64,000 nt of DNA from Pseudomonadales bacterium (GTDB lineage: Bacteria > Pseudomonadota > Gammaproteobacteria > Pseudomonadales > UBA5518): assembly GCA_022072145.1 (NCBI GenBank), contig JAJVIG010000010.1, forward strand, positions 1 to 64,000, written 5' to 3'. The notes beneath the pieces are model-generated. The model was not told where the DNA came from. It did not search any database and saw nothing but the letters and a program-made list of their open reading frames with translations. This document shows positions 1-8,717 of this stretch, in pieces. The position numbers were made by a program, and so were the translations under genes. Position 1 is the stretch's first letter; every line of letters starts with the position of its first letter.

Positions 1-1248
1 GGCGGCGATACGCCGCGCGCACCGCTCGCGGGCATCACGGTGCTCGATCTGGGGCTGGCGCTCGCCGGCCCCTACGGTGCGCAGTTGCTCGCCGACCTGG
101 GAGCGAACGTGATCAAGATCAACGCCCGCTACGACACCTACTGGCACGCGAACCACATCGCCTCGCTGGCCAACCGCGGCAAGCGCAGCATCGCGCTGGA
201 TCTGAAGGACCCGCGCGGCCAGAAGATCCTGCGTCAACTGGTGGCGCGCGCCGACGTGGTGCAGCACAACATGCGCTACCAAGCCGCCGAGCGGCTCGGC
301 ATCGATTACCACAGCCTGAAGGCGCTCAATCCGCGTCTCGTGTACTGCCACTCGCGCGGCTTCGAGCACGGGCCGCGCGAGGGACTGCCCGGCAACGACC
401 AGACCGGTGGTTGCCTCGCGGGCGTGCAGTTCGAGGACGGCGGCATGGCGCGCGGCGGGCGGCCGATCTGGAGCCTGTGCTCGCTCGGCGACACCGGCAA
501 CGGATTCCTGTCCGCGATTGCGGTGCTGCAGGCGCTCTACGAGCGCGAACGCACCGGGCAGGGGCAGTTCTGCGACACCTCGATCGTTAACGCGCAACTC
601 CTGAATACGTCCTATGCGATCGCGCGTCCCGACGGCAGCGGCTTCGACCGCCCGCGGGTGGACGGCATGCAGTTCGGCGTCTCTGCGCTCACACGGCTGT
701 ACCAGACCGCCGACGGCTGGTTGTGCGTGGTGATCGCCACCGCGGAGCACTGGGACCGGCTGTGCACGGTGCCCGGACTCGAATCGCTGGCACTCGATCC
801 GCGGTTCGCGGATGCAGCCGGCCGGGTGCGGCACGACGCGTCGCTCGCCGCGTGCGTCGAGGCTGCGTTGCGCCGGCATCCGGCGAGCGAGTGGTTCGCC
901 CGGCTCGACGCGGCTGGCGTCCCGTGCGAGATCTGCGATCCCGACTTCGCGCGCGGACTCCACGACGATCCCGAGTTGCGCGAGCGCGGCTGGGTGTGCT
1001 CCTACGAGCATCCGGTCGTCGGCCGGTTCGACCAGATCGGGTTGGCGTTCGATTTCTCCGCGACGCCGGCGCGGGTGCAGGGGCCGCCGCTGGTGGTCGG
1101 CCAGCACAGCCGCGAGATCCTGGCCGAACTCGGTTACCCGCCCGAGGAGATCGAGGCGCTGTGCGAGGACTGCGTGCTCGCCTGGAGTCCAGGCGAAGCC
1201 CCTCGCAGCGTGCGCAGCCCCTGGCAGCCGGAGGCTGCGGCGGAGTGA
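1..1248 (+). CDS. CaiB/BaiF family CoA-transferase (5' end outside window)
   Basis: A class III CoA-transferase that would move CoA between acyl thioesters and free acids. The reading frame is open to the first base of the window, and the N-terminal block GITVLDLGLALAGP is already in frame before the first in-window start codon, so the true start lies upstream. The nucleotide-binding-like N-terminal half (GANVIKI), the FRPGV-equivalent region (QHNMRYQAAERLG) and the family's catalytic aspartate, here in GQGQFCDTS at about residue 180, are present. The first of four such proteins in 21 kb; it ends 118 nt before a crotonase gene. Family certain, substrate unknown. Confidence 0.9.
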   Translation, partial: GGDTPRAPLAGITVLDLGLALAGPYGAQLLADLGANVIKINARYDTYWHANHIASLANRGKRSIALDLKDPRGQKILRQLVARADVVQHNMRYQAAERLGIDYHSLKALNPRLVYCHSRGFEHGPREGLPGNDQTGGCLAGVQFEDGGMARGGRPIWSLCSLGDTGNGFLSAIAVLQALYERERTGQGQFCDTSIVNAQLLNTSYAIARPDGSGFDRPRVDGMQFGVSALTRLYQTADGWLCVVIATAEHWDRLCTVPGLESLALDPRFADAAGRVRHDASLAACVEAALRRHPASEWFARLDAAGVPCEICDPDFARGLHDDPELRERGWVCSYEHPVVGRFDQIGLAFDFSATPARVQGPPLVVGQHSREILAELGYPPEEIEALCEDCVLAWSPGEAPRSVRSPWQPEAAAE

Positions 1249-1366
1249 AGGGCGCGATGTGCTCAGTCGTGTCGTTGCCGTGAGCAGTCAACCGATGTGT
1301 CTTTCGACCGACCGCTTCGGTCTGCAATACTGCCCTGGCGCAATCGATCAACTGCAGGAGCCCCCG

Positions 1367-2176
1367 ATGTCCGAACCCGTCTTGCTGGTCCACAAGGATG
1401 GACCTGTCGCCACCGTGACCCTCAACCGGCCCGACGCGATGAACGCCTTTTCTGCTGAGCTTCGCCTCGCCCTGGGCAAGGCGTTCCGCGACCTGAAGGC
1501 CGATCCCGGAATCCTGGTCGCGATCGTCACGGGAGCCGGCCGCGCGTTTTGCGCCGGCATGGACCTCAAGGAGCTGAGCAGCGGCGGCGCCGACGCCTCC
1601 GGCTTCGACCGCAGCGTGGTCGGGCAGGACATGGCGGAGGCCATCGCGGAGTTCGAGGGGCCGGTGATCGCCGCCGTGAACGGCCACGCCGTCACCGCCG
1701 GCTTCGAGCTGGCGCTGGCCTGTGATTTCATCGTTGCCTCGACCAGCGCCAAGTTTGCCGATACCCACGCGCGCGTCGGCATTCTGCCCGGGTGGGGATT
1801 GTCGGTACGCCTGCCGCGCCTGATCGGCATCAACCGCGCCAAGGAAATCAGCTTTACCGGCAACACCGTCACCGCCGCGCAGGCCCAGGAGTGGGGGCTG
1901 GTCAATCGCGTGGTGCCGCCCGGGGAGCTGCTGCCCACCTGCATGGAACTCGCGCGGCAGATGGCCAGCTGCGTGCCGCACGTGCTGAAGGGTTACAAGA
2001 AGTTGATCGACGAGGGCTATGGCATCCACCTGCCCGATGCCCTGAAGGCGGAGAAGCTCGCCGGCATCGAATCGGCCAGGCAGGTCACGGCCGCCGAGAT
2101 CGCCACCCGGCGGGAAGGGGTGTTCCACCGTGGCCGGGACCAGACCCGGCAAGCGGACCCGGAGCAAGGACAATGA
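1367..2176 (+). CDS. Enoyl-CoA hydratase/isomerase (crotonase) family protein
   Basis: A 269-aa crotonase-fold protein acting on acyl-CoA thioesters. The ATG is chosen because AGGAG lies 6 nt upstream and the N-terminus MSEPVLLVHKDGPVATVTLN is typical. The oxyanion-hole segment GAGRAFCAGMDL and the second block GFELALACDFIVA are visible. The first catalytic glutamate position (GFELA) is kept, but where hydratases carry the second (FGQPEI-like) this protein reads FADTHARVGI, so a classical hydratase mechanism is doubtful. Its stop overlaps the ATG of the next gene (ATGA), indicating translational coupling with the SDR downstream. Family certain; isomerase, hydratase or another crotonase activity cannot be told apart. 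Confidence 0.9.
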   Translation: MSEPVLLVHKDGPVATVTLNRPDAMNAFSAELRLALGKAFRDLKADPGILVAIVTGAGRAFCAGMDLKELSSGGADASGFDRSVVGQDMAEAIAEFEGPVIAAVNGHAVTAGFELALACDFIVASTSAKFADTHARVGILPGWGLSVRLPRLIGINRAKEISFTGNTVTAAQAQEWGLVNRVVPPGELLPTCMELARQMASCVPHVLKGYKKLIDEGYGIHLPDALKAEKLAGIESARQVTAAEIATRREGVFHRGRDQTRQADPEQGQ

Positions 2177-2991
2177 AGCCGCTGGAAGGCAAGTCGGTCG
2201 TTCTCACCGGTGCCGGTGGCGGCATCGGCCGCCCCACCGCGCTGGTGCTGGCGGCGGCGGGCGCGCGCGTGGTCGTCAGCGACATCCATGAGGCCAACCT
2301 CGCGCAAACGCTGGATCAACTGCGCAAGGCCGGTGGCGAAGCGATCGCGATCCGCGCCGACGTCACCCGCGAAGACGACATCCGTGCGCTGGTGCAGGGC
2401 GCGGTGGACGCCTTCGGCGGCGTGGACGGGGTGGTGAACAACTGCGGCAACAGTTTTCATAAGGATCGGGACATCCTGTCGATGGAGATCGATACCTGGG
2501 ACGCGACGATGGCGCTGAACGCGCGTGCGCCGATGCTGTGCTGCAAGCACGCGATCCCCGAGTTGCTCAAGCGGGGCGGTGGCGCCATCGTCAACATTTC
2601 CTCCGGTGCTGCCCTCAGCGGGCAACTGGGCATCCCGGCCTACAGCGCCGCAAAGGCGGCCGTGATCTCGCTGACGCGTTCCGTGGCGACGCTCTACGGC
2701 GCCGAGGGCATCCGCTGCAACGCGATCGCGCCCGGCCTGATCCTCCACGACCGCCTGGCCGCGGTGTTTCCCCCGGAGCAGGTTCGCGTCGACGCCGAGA
2801 ACATCCTGAGCCCGCGCGCCGGAACCCCGGAAGACATCGCGCACGCGGTAGTCTTCCTGCTCTCCGACGCCGCCGCGTTCATCAACGCGCACGTGATGCC
2901 GGTCGACGGCGGGCTGCTGGCCCACACGCCGACCTATGCCCAGACCCGCGCGATGGGGTCGGCGGGGCCGAACACGGTTCAGGAGAGCTGA
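2173..2991 (+). CDS. Short-chain dehydrogenase/reductase
   Basis: A 272-aa classical SDR, NAD(P)-dependent oxidoreductase. The cofactor loop TGAGGGIG, the NNCG segment (in place of NNAG), the catalytic serine in VNISSGAAL and the YSAAK active-site motif are all present, as is the C-terminal VDGG typical of FabG-like enzymes. It starts inside the stop codon of the preceding crotonase gene, so the pair probably acts consecutively: hydration or isomerisation followed by hydroxyacyl-CoA oxidation. The last 13 nt overlap the end of a convergent hydrolase gene. Substrate is inferred from context only. Confidence 0.9.
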   Translation: MKPLEGKSVVLTGAGGGIGRPTALVLAAAGARVVVSDIHEANLAQTLDQLRKAGGEAIAIRADVTREDDIRALVQGAVDAFGGVDGVVNNCGNSFHKDRDILSMEIDTWDATMALNARAPMLCCKHAIPELLKRGGGAIVNISSGAALSGQLGIPAYSAAKAAVISLTRSVATLYGAEGIRCNAIAPGLILHDRLAAVFPPEQVRVDAENILSPRAGTPEDIAHAVVFLLSDAAAFINAHVMPVDGGLLAHTPTYAQTRAMGSAGPNTVQES

Positions 2992-3836
2992 GTCGGGGCC
3001 GCCAGCCGCCCGATATGAGTCCGGAACCCCTCGGCGATGTCGAGCGGGTGCGATTTTGGGCTGCCGTGCCCGCCTCCGGGGACGAGTTCGACGGCCGCCT
3101 TGGGCACCCGCCGGGCGATTGCGTACGTGACCTCGTGAAACCAGGGCAGGGTCGCTGTGCCGAGCGACAGCGTCACCGGACAGGGAGCGCACGCCAGGCG
3201 GTCGATGTCGACAGCCAGCCGCTGCGGATCGCGCGACTGATCGAGCCAGGTGTCGGCGTTGGCGAGCATGATCGCGCGATCGGCCTCGTCGAACAGCGCA
3301 CTCCAGCTCCCGTCGCCGAACGCGACCTGCTCGATGAAGTGGACCGTACCGGCCTCGACCTCACCTGCATCCAGCAGCTCGGCCGCGCGCAGCAGCTGCG
3401 CCTTCGACGCGGCGAGCAGATCGGGGTGCTGCTCCGCCAGCAGCGCGAACACCGGCGGCTCGTGGAGGTACAGGCTGGTGACGAGTTCGGGATGCGAGGT
3501 CGCCAGCACGATGGCGATACAGGCACCGTAGGAGTGGCCAACCACGTGCGTCGGGCCCAGTTCGAGCGCACGGATCAACGCCGCGGCGTCGGACACGTCG
3601 TCGAGGATCGTGCCCTGGCCGGGAACATCGCTGCTCGCGCTGTGGCCGCGCCGGTCGTACGTCACTACCCGGTGTTCGGAGCGCAGCGCGTTCGCTATCG
3701 CGTCCCAGCTGCGGTGGTCGTCCCAGGAGCCGTGGATGCAGAGGACCGCGTCGCCGGTGCCGGCGTCGGTGGTCGCCAGCCGCACGGGGCCGACCGGAAC
3801 CCATCGTAGAGGGGCGTGTGCTGCGATGGTCGGCAT
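2979..3836 (-). CDS. Alpha/beta hydrolase
   Basis: A 285-aa cytoplasmic alpha/beta hydrolase. The oxyanion-hole HG is at residues 35-36 (CIHGSWDD), the nucleophile serine is in GHSYGA at about residue 102, and the catalytic histidine lies in the C-terminal GGGHGSP. The ATG giving MPTIAAHAPLRWVPV was chosen because upstream sequence in frame loses family character and runs into the divergent crotonase gene. It overlaps the end of the SDR gene by 13 nt and shares a roughly 150-nt intergenic region with the plus-strand crotonase at 3987. Ester or lactone hydrolysis in the neighbouring pathway is possible, but unproven. Confidence 0.85.
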   Translation of the reverse strand: MPTIAAHAPLRWVPVGPVRLATTDAGTGDAVLCIHGSWDDHRSWDAIANALRSEHRVVTYDRRGHSASSDVPGQGTILDDVSDAAALIRALELGPTHVVGHSYGACIAIVLATSHPELVTSLYLHEPPVFALLAEQHPDLLAASKAQLLRAAELLDAGEVEAGTVHFIEQVAFGDGSWSALFDEADRAIMLANADTWLDQSRDPQRLAVDIDRLACAPCPVTLSLGTATLPWFHEVTYAIARRVPKAAVELVPGGGHGSPKSHPLDIAEGFRTHIGRLAAPTQLS

Positions 3837-3986
3837 GGTTCTGTGCTCCGATGGCGCCCGGCTTCGGCGACGAGTGTGCCATGTTTCCCGGCGGCCGCGG
3901 TGTGGACCGGGTTTCACGCGACACCGATTCACGCTACGTTGGCGCCGGCGTTTCCGCGCACACTTCCCGACAGTAGAGGTTTCCCG

Positions 3987-4736
3987 ATGAGTGATACGGT
4001 GCTGCATCGGCGCGACGGCGCGCTGCTGGTCCTGACCCTGAACCGGCCAGCGAAGAAGAACGCGTTCAGCGACGAGCAGTGGGTTGCCTTGCGCGAGGCG
4101 CTGCGCGAGGCCGGTGCCGACGACGGCGTGCGCGCCGTGCTGCTCACCGGCGCCGGCGGCAACTTCTGTTCCGGCGTCGACATCAACGACATGGTCGCGG
4201 CCGGCGCCGATCACCCCTTCGAGAGTTGCGCGCGCGCAGTGGCCTTTTTCGAGAAACCGCTGCTCGCCGCCGCCACCGGGGTGGCGGTCGGTGGCGGCGC
4301 GACACTGTTGCTGCATTGCGACGTGATCTATGTGGGTAGCAGTCTCCGCATGCGATTTCCGTTCGTCAACCTCGGGCTGGTGCCCGAGTTCGCCAGCAGC
4401 TACATGCTGCAGGCCATCGTGGGTGCCCGGCAGGCGGCCGAGCTGATGTACACCGCGGAGTGGATCGATGGCGAGCGGGCGGTGGCCACCGGGATCGCCA
4501 CCGCGTGCTTCGCCGACGAACTGGTGCTGGAGCGCGCGCTGGCGAAAGGCCGCGAGATCGCGCAATGGCCGCTGAATGCGCTGCGCGAGACCAAGCGCAC
4601 CCTGAAGAGCCACCAGCGCGAGGCTCTGGAGCGCGCGTTTCGCGTCGAGACCGAGGGCATGCTCAGGCAGGCGCGCTCGCCGGAGAACATCGAGGCGATG
4701 ATGGCCTTCCTGGAGAAGCGCGCGCCGAGGTGGTGA
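3987..4736 (+). CDS. Enoyl-CoA isomerase-like crotonase
   Basis: A 249-aa crotonase-fold protein. The oxyanion block GAGGNFCSGVDIND is clear. The usual first glutamate position reads GGGATLLLHCD (threonine), whereas the later segment LGLVPEFASSYM matches the NLG..PE.CSS arrangement of peroxisomal-type delta3,delta2-enoyl-CoA isomerases (ECI2/PECI), where the glutamate after proline is the single acid-base residue. I therefore favour double-bond isomerase over hydratase. The ATG at MSDTVLHRRDGALLVLTLN gives the canonical N-terminus with AGAGG about 8 nt upstream. It faces a divergent hydrolase gene and is followed by a phosphotransferase gene on the same strand. Confidence 0.85.
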   Translation: MSDTVLHRRDGALLVLTLNRPAKKNAFSDEQWVALREALREAGADDGVRAVLLTGAGGNFCSGVDINDMVAAGADHPFESCARAVAFFEKPLLAAATGVAVGGGATLLLHCDVIYVGSSLRMRFPFVNLGLVPEFASSYMLQAIVGARQAAELMYTAEWIDGERAVATGIATACFADELVLERALAKGREIAQWPLNALRETKRTLKSHQREALERAFRVETEGMLRQARSPENIEAMMAFLEKRAPRW

Positions 4737-4865
4737 GCGAACGGGGGCGAGGCCTGCGCCACGAGCCCGCCAGGACTCGTGCGGACCGACAAAGGCGGCT
4801 TATGCTTGACGCACGCGGCGGCGGATCGCCTGCCGCACATCCTTCGACCACCCTGGAGCGAATCC

Positions 4866-6305
4866 ATGACCGATCACGCGAGCGCGCTCGAGGACCTGGA
4901 CCACGCAGCCTTCGAGGCGCGGCAGATCGCGGGCATCCGCGCGTGGGCGGCGAAGCATCTCGACGGCGAAGTCGAGGAGATCGTGCGCCTCGAGCGTTGG
5001 CGGCCGCAGTGGAAGCTCAGGTACCGCAACGCGCAAGGAAGCCATGCCGTGCTCTTGCGCGGCAATCGTCCGGTCGCCGGCGAGCACGACCTGCGCTTCG
5101 AGATGGAGGTCATGCAGGTGCTCGAAGCCAACGGCATCCGGGTGCCGCATATCCACGGCTGGGTCGATTTCCCCAAGGCCTTCGTGATGGACTGGGTCCA
5201 GACCGACGATCGCGCGCCGGGCATGGTGCACACGGCAATCGAAAACCCGGACACGCTGAGCGGGGAGCGCTGGCAGGCGTTGCTCGCGTACATGGGGCAT
5301 CTGGCGCGGATCCACGAAGTCCCCGTCAGCGCGTTCCGGCACATCCGGCAACTCAGCCGGCCGCCGCAGACGCCACGCGAGATCGCACTTCACCAGTCGG
5401 AACGCATGTACCGGATCGGCGTGAAGACGGGCAACAACGACACCGTCGTCGAGTTCCTGCAGACCTGGCTGCGACGCAACGTGCCCGCGCATCGCACCGA
5501 GGCCCGCTTCATCGCCGGCGACGCCGGCCAGTTCATGTCGGCCGGCACCGAGGTGCTGGCGGTGATGGACTTCGAGATCGCCAACATCGGCGACACCCAT
5601 TGGGACCTTGCGTGCTTCCGGGGCCGCCATCCGCTCGAGAACGTGGGGGACATCCCGGCGCTGTATCGCCGCTACGAGGAGGCGAGCGGCACCGGGGTCG
5701 ATCTGCGCGTGGTCGGCTACCACACCGTGGCCTTCCTGCAGCTCTCGGGTATCGGGGCCAAGATGTTCATGACTCCCGAAACACGCGGAGGCAACTGGAT
5801 CGAAGGCGCGCTGGAGTACTCCAGCATCATGCGCCGCGCCTTCGAGGCGATCGCCGAACTGCAGGAGATCGAGCTCGATTTCGACCTCCATCTGCCCGCG
5901 CCGGTGATGCAGGACTGGGAAGACTCGGGCCTTCGCAAGCTGCTGATCGACATCGAACGCCTGCCGACCTCCAGCGCGTTCCAGCCATGGGAGAAGAAAC
6001 TCATGGCCGACATCCCGCGCTTCCTGCTCGGCTATGCGCGTCATCGCGACTGGTTCGAGCGCGAAGCCGTGAACGAGATCAGCCGTGTCACCGGCGCCGC
6101 CCACGCCTCGCTGGCCGAGGCCGACCGGGCGCTGTTCGACGTGATCGCGCAGGACGATGCGGCCCGCGACGCGCTGATCGTGCCGATCATGCACCGGCGC
6201 CTGCTCCGCCTCGGCATGATCCTGGCGGGCAGCGACCCGGACTTCGGCAACCCGCTCTTCCACCGGCTCGACCCGATCCTCGATCGCGCCGGATCGATGT
6301 CCTGA
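4866..6305 (+). CDS. APH-family phosphotransferase
   Basis: A 479-aa aminoglycoside-phosphotransferase/choline-kinase-fold protein. The metal-binding DFE motif (VMDFEIANIGDTHWDL) is clear. The catalytic-loop motif HGDxxxxN is not intact: it reads IAGDAGQFMSAG, keeping the aspartate but lacking the histidine and the asparagine. I recall related proteins with a GQF variant, so this may be a subfamily trait rather than decay. It is about 120 residues longer than most members, with a C-terminal helical extension. Such genes often accompany acyl-CoA dehydrogenase and CoA-transferase clusters, which fits the neighbours. The ATG after the GGAGCGAATCC segment was chosen. Substrate unknown. Confidence 0.8.
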   Translation: MTDHASALEDLDHAAFEARQIAGIRAWAAKHLDGEVEEIVRLERWRPQWKLRYRNAQGSHAVLLRGNRPVAGEHDLRFEMEVMQVLEANGIRVPHIHGWVDFPKAFVMDWVQTDDRAPGMVHTAIENPDTLSGERWQALLAYMGHLARIHEVPVSAFRHIRQLSRPPQTPREIALHQSERMYRIGVKTGNNDTVVEFLQTWLRRNVPAHRTEARFIAGDAGQFMSAGTEVLAVMDFEIANIGDTHWDLACFRGRHPLENVGDIPALYRRYEEASGTGVDLRVVGYHTVAFLQLSGIGAKMFMTPETRGGNWIEGALEYSSIMRRAFEAIAELQEIELDFDLHLPAPVMQDWEDSGLRKLLIDIERLPTSSAFQPWEKKLMADIPRFLLGYARHRDWFEREAVNEISRVTGAAHASLAEADRALFDVIAQDDAARDALIVPIMHRRLLRLGMILAGSDPDFGNPLFHRLDPILDRAGSMS

Positions 6306-6356
6306 TCACGATGCGGCGCGCGGGCGGCCGCTGAGCGTTCCCGTTCCGGTCGTGCC

Positions 6357-8633
6357 TCAGCTGGCTGCCGCGGTGCCGAAGCGGCGCAGGCGCAGCGCGT
6401 TGGCGAGCACGAACACGCTCGACATCGACATCGCCCCGGCGGCGAACACCGGCGACAGCAGTGCGCCGAAGGCCGGGTAGAACACGCCGGCGGCGAGCGG
6501 GATCAGCGCGCTGTTGTACGCGAAGGCCCAGAACAGGTTCTGGCGGATGTTGCGCAGCGTGGCGCGCGACAGCGCGATCGCGCGCGGCACGCCCTCCAGG
6601 TCGCCGGACATCAGCACCACGTCGGCGCTCTCGATCGCAATGTCGGTGCCGCTGCCGATCGCGATGCCCACGTCGGCCTCGGCCAGCGCCGGGGCGTCGT
6701 TGATGCCGTCGCCGACGAAGGCGATGCGCCGGCGCGGCTCGCCTGCCGCCTGCGCCAGCTGGCGCAGCGCCGCGACCTTCCCGTCCGGCAACACCCCTGC
6801 GATCACCTCGTCGATGCCGGCCTGGCGCGCGATCGCGCGCGCGGTGCCTTCGTGGTCACCGGTGATCATCGCCACCTTCAGTCCCAGTCGATGCAGGGTG
6901 CGCACGGCCGCCGCCGAGGTGGGTTTCAGCGGGTCGGCCACGGCGAGGATCGCCGCCAGGCGGCCGTCGATCGCGGCGTAGAGCGGCGACTTGGCGTCGT
7001 CGGCGAGGCGCGCGGCGGTGTCGGCGAAGGCGGCGACATCGAGCCCGAGGCGGCGCATCAGGCGCTCGGCGCCGACCTCGACGCGCCGCCCGGCTACGGT
7101 TGCGCGCACGCCGTGACCCGCTTCGGCCTCGAAGCCCTCGGCGGTGGCGATCGGCACGCCGCGCTCGCGCGCCGCGGCCACGATCGCGCCGGCGATCGGG
7201 TGTTCGGAGCCGCGCTCGACCGCCGCCACGCATGCCAGCACCTCGTCGCTCGCGAAGCCCTCGGCCACCTCCAGGTCGGTGAGCCGCGGCTTGCCGACGG
7301 TGAGCGTGCCGGTCTTGTCCAACGCGATCACGGCCGTGTCGCGCAGCAGCTGCAGTGCATCGCCGCGGCGGAACAGCACACCGATCTGTGCGGCACGTCC
7401 GGTGGCGACCATGATCGAGGTCGGCGTCGCCAGTCCCATCGCGCACGGGCAGGCAACGATCAGCACCGCCACCGCGTTGACCAGTGCGAAGCCGGGTGCA
7501 GGTACGCCCGCGGGCAGCGCGCCGGCACCGAACAGCAGCCAGCCGAGGAAGGTGAGCGCGGCCAGCCCCATCACGACCGGCACGAAGACCAGCGTGACCT
7601 GGTCCACCAGCGCCTGGATCGGCAACTTGGCGCCCTGCGCGGCCTCGACCATGCGGATGATCTGCGCCAGCACGGTATCCGCGCCCACGCGGGTGGCACG
7701 GAACGCGAAGGCGCCGCGGGTGTTCAGTGTGCCGCCGACCACCGTGGCGCCCGGATCTTTCGCCACCGGTACCGGCTCGCCGGTGATCATCGATTCGTCG
7801 ACGAACGAGGAACCCTCGACCACCTCGCCATCGACGGCGATCTTCTCGCCCGGGCGTACTTCGAGCACCTCGCCGACCGCGACCTCGGCGATCGGAACCT
7901 CCACCGGCTCCGTGCCGCGGCGCACGCGCGCGGTGCGTGGCTGGATGCGCAGCAGGTGGCGGATCGCCTCACTGGTGCGCCCGCGCGCGCGCGCCTCCAG
8001 CAGCCGGCCGATCAGGATCAGCGTGACGATCACCGCCGCGGCTTCGAAATACACGTTGACCGTGCCCGCGGGCAGCAGGCCCGGCGCGAACAGCGCCACC
8101 ACCGAGTAGCCCCAGGCGGCCGCGGTGCCCATGGCGACCAGCGCGTCCATGTCCGGCGCGCCGCGCAGCAACGCGGGCACGCCCTTGCGGAAGAAGCGCA
8201 GCCCGGGGCCGAACAGCACCGCGCTGGCCAGCACGAACTGCAGCAGCCAGTTCGTGCGTCGCCCCAGCGTGCCCATGATCCAGTCGTGCAGGCCGGGGAT
8301 CAGGTGCGCTCCCATCTCGAGCATGAACACCGGCAGGGTGAGCGCGAGCGCGATCCACACCGACCGCTGCAACGCGGTTTGCTCGGCCGCGACGGCCGCC
8401 TCGCGCGCACCCTCGTCGACCTCGCCCGCCGGACGTGCGCCGTAGCCGGCCTGCGTGACCGCCGCGACCAGCGCGGCGGTCGGCACGCGCCCGCGGAACG
8501 CCACCTGCGCGCGTCGCGTGGCCAGGTTCACGTTGGCCGTCACCACGCCGGGCACGCCGGCCAGCGCCTTCTCGACGCGACCGACGCAGCCGGCGCAGTT
8601 CATGCCCTCGATGTCGAGCTCGAGCGTGTTCAT
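6357..8633 (-). CDS. copA: Copper-exporting P1B-type ATPase
   Basis: A 758-aa heavy-metal P-type ATPase that pumps Cu(I) out of the cytoplasm at the inner membrane. One N-terminal HMA domain carries GMNCAGC (C13, C16). The order that follows is canonical: membrane helices from about residue 90, TGEP actuator loop at 284-287, CPC transport motif at 395-397, phosphorylated aspartate in DKTGT at 439-443, SEHP nucleotide-domain motif near 475, then [10 protein letters not shown] and two final helices. CPC with a single GMxCxxC domain supports copper or silver rather than zinc. It lies downstream of the PQQ dehydrogenase gene on the same strand with an 84-nt gap; no CueR or CopZ gene is beside it. 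Confidence 0.93.
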   Translation of the reverse strand: MNTLELDIEGMNCAGCVGRVEKALAGVPGVVTANVNLATRRAQVAFRGRVPTAALVAAVTQAGYGARPAGEVDEGAREAAVAAEQTALQRSVWIALALTLPVFMLEMGAHLIPGLHDWIMGTLGRRTNWLLQFVLASAVLFGPGLRFFRKGVPALLRGAPDMDALVAMGTAAAWGYSVVALFAPGLLPAGTVNVYFEAAAVIVTLILIGRLLEARARGRTSEAIRHLLRIQPRTARVRRGTEPVEVPIAEVAVGEVLEVRPGEKIAVDGEVVEGSSFVDESMITGEPVPVAKDPGATVVGGTLNTRGAFAFRATRVGADTVLAQIIRMVEAAQGAKLPIQALVDQVTLVFVPVVMGLAALTFLGWLLFGAGALPAGVPAPGFALVNAVAVLIVACPCAMGLATPTSIMVATGRAAQIGVLFRRGDALQLLRDTAVIALDKTGTLTVGKPRLTDLEVAEGFASDEVLACVAAVERGSEHPIAGAIVAAARERGVPIATAEGFEAEAGHGVRATVAGRRVEVGAERLMRRLGLDVAAFADTAARLADDAKSPLYAAIDGRLAAILAVADPLKPTSAAAVRTLHRLGLKVAMITGDHEGTARAIARQAGIDEVIAGVLPDGKVAALRQLAQAAGEPRRRIAFVGDGINDAPALAEADVGIAIGSGTDIAIESADVVLMSGDLEGVPRAIALSRATLRNIRQNLFWAFAYNSALIPLAAGVFYPAFGALLSPVFAAGAMSMSSVFVLANALRLRRFGTAAAS

Positions 8634-8717
8634 CGCGCGGCACCTCCCGTATCGATCACGGCGGGTGCGGATTATCGCGCATACCGCCGTCGATGACGCG
8701 CCTGGCCGTGCGAACCG

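Noticed and set aside
8640-8717. Promoter or regulator site of a copper regulator upstream of copA
   Set aside because: No CueR-like dyad (ACCTTCC-type) was found in the 84-nt gap to the PQQ dehydrogenase gene.
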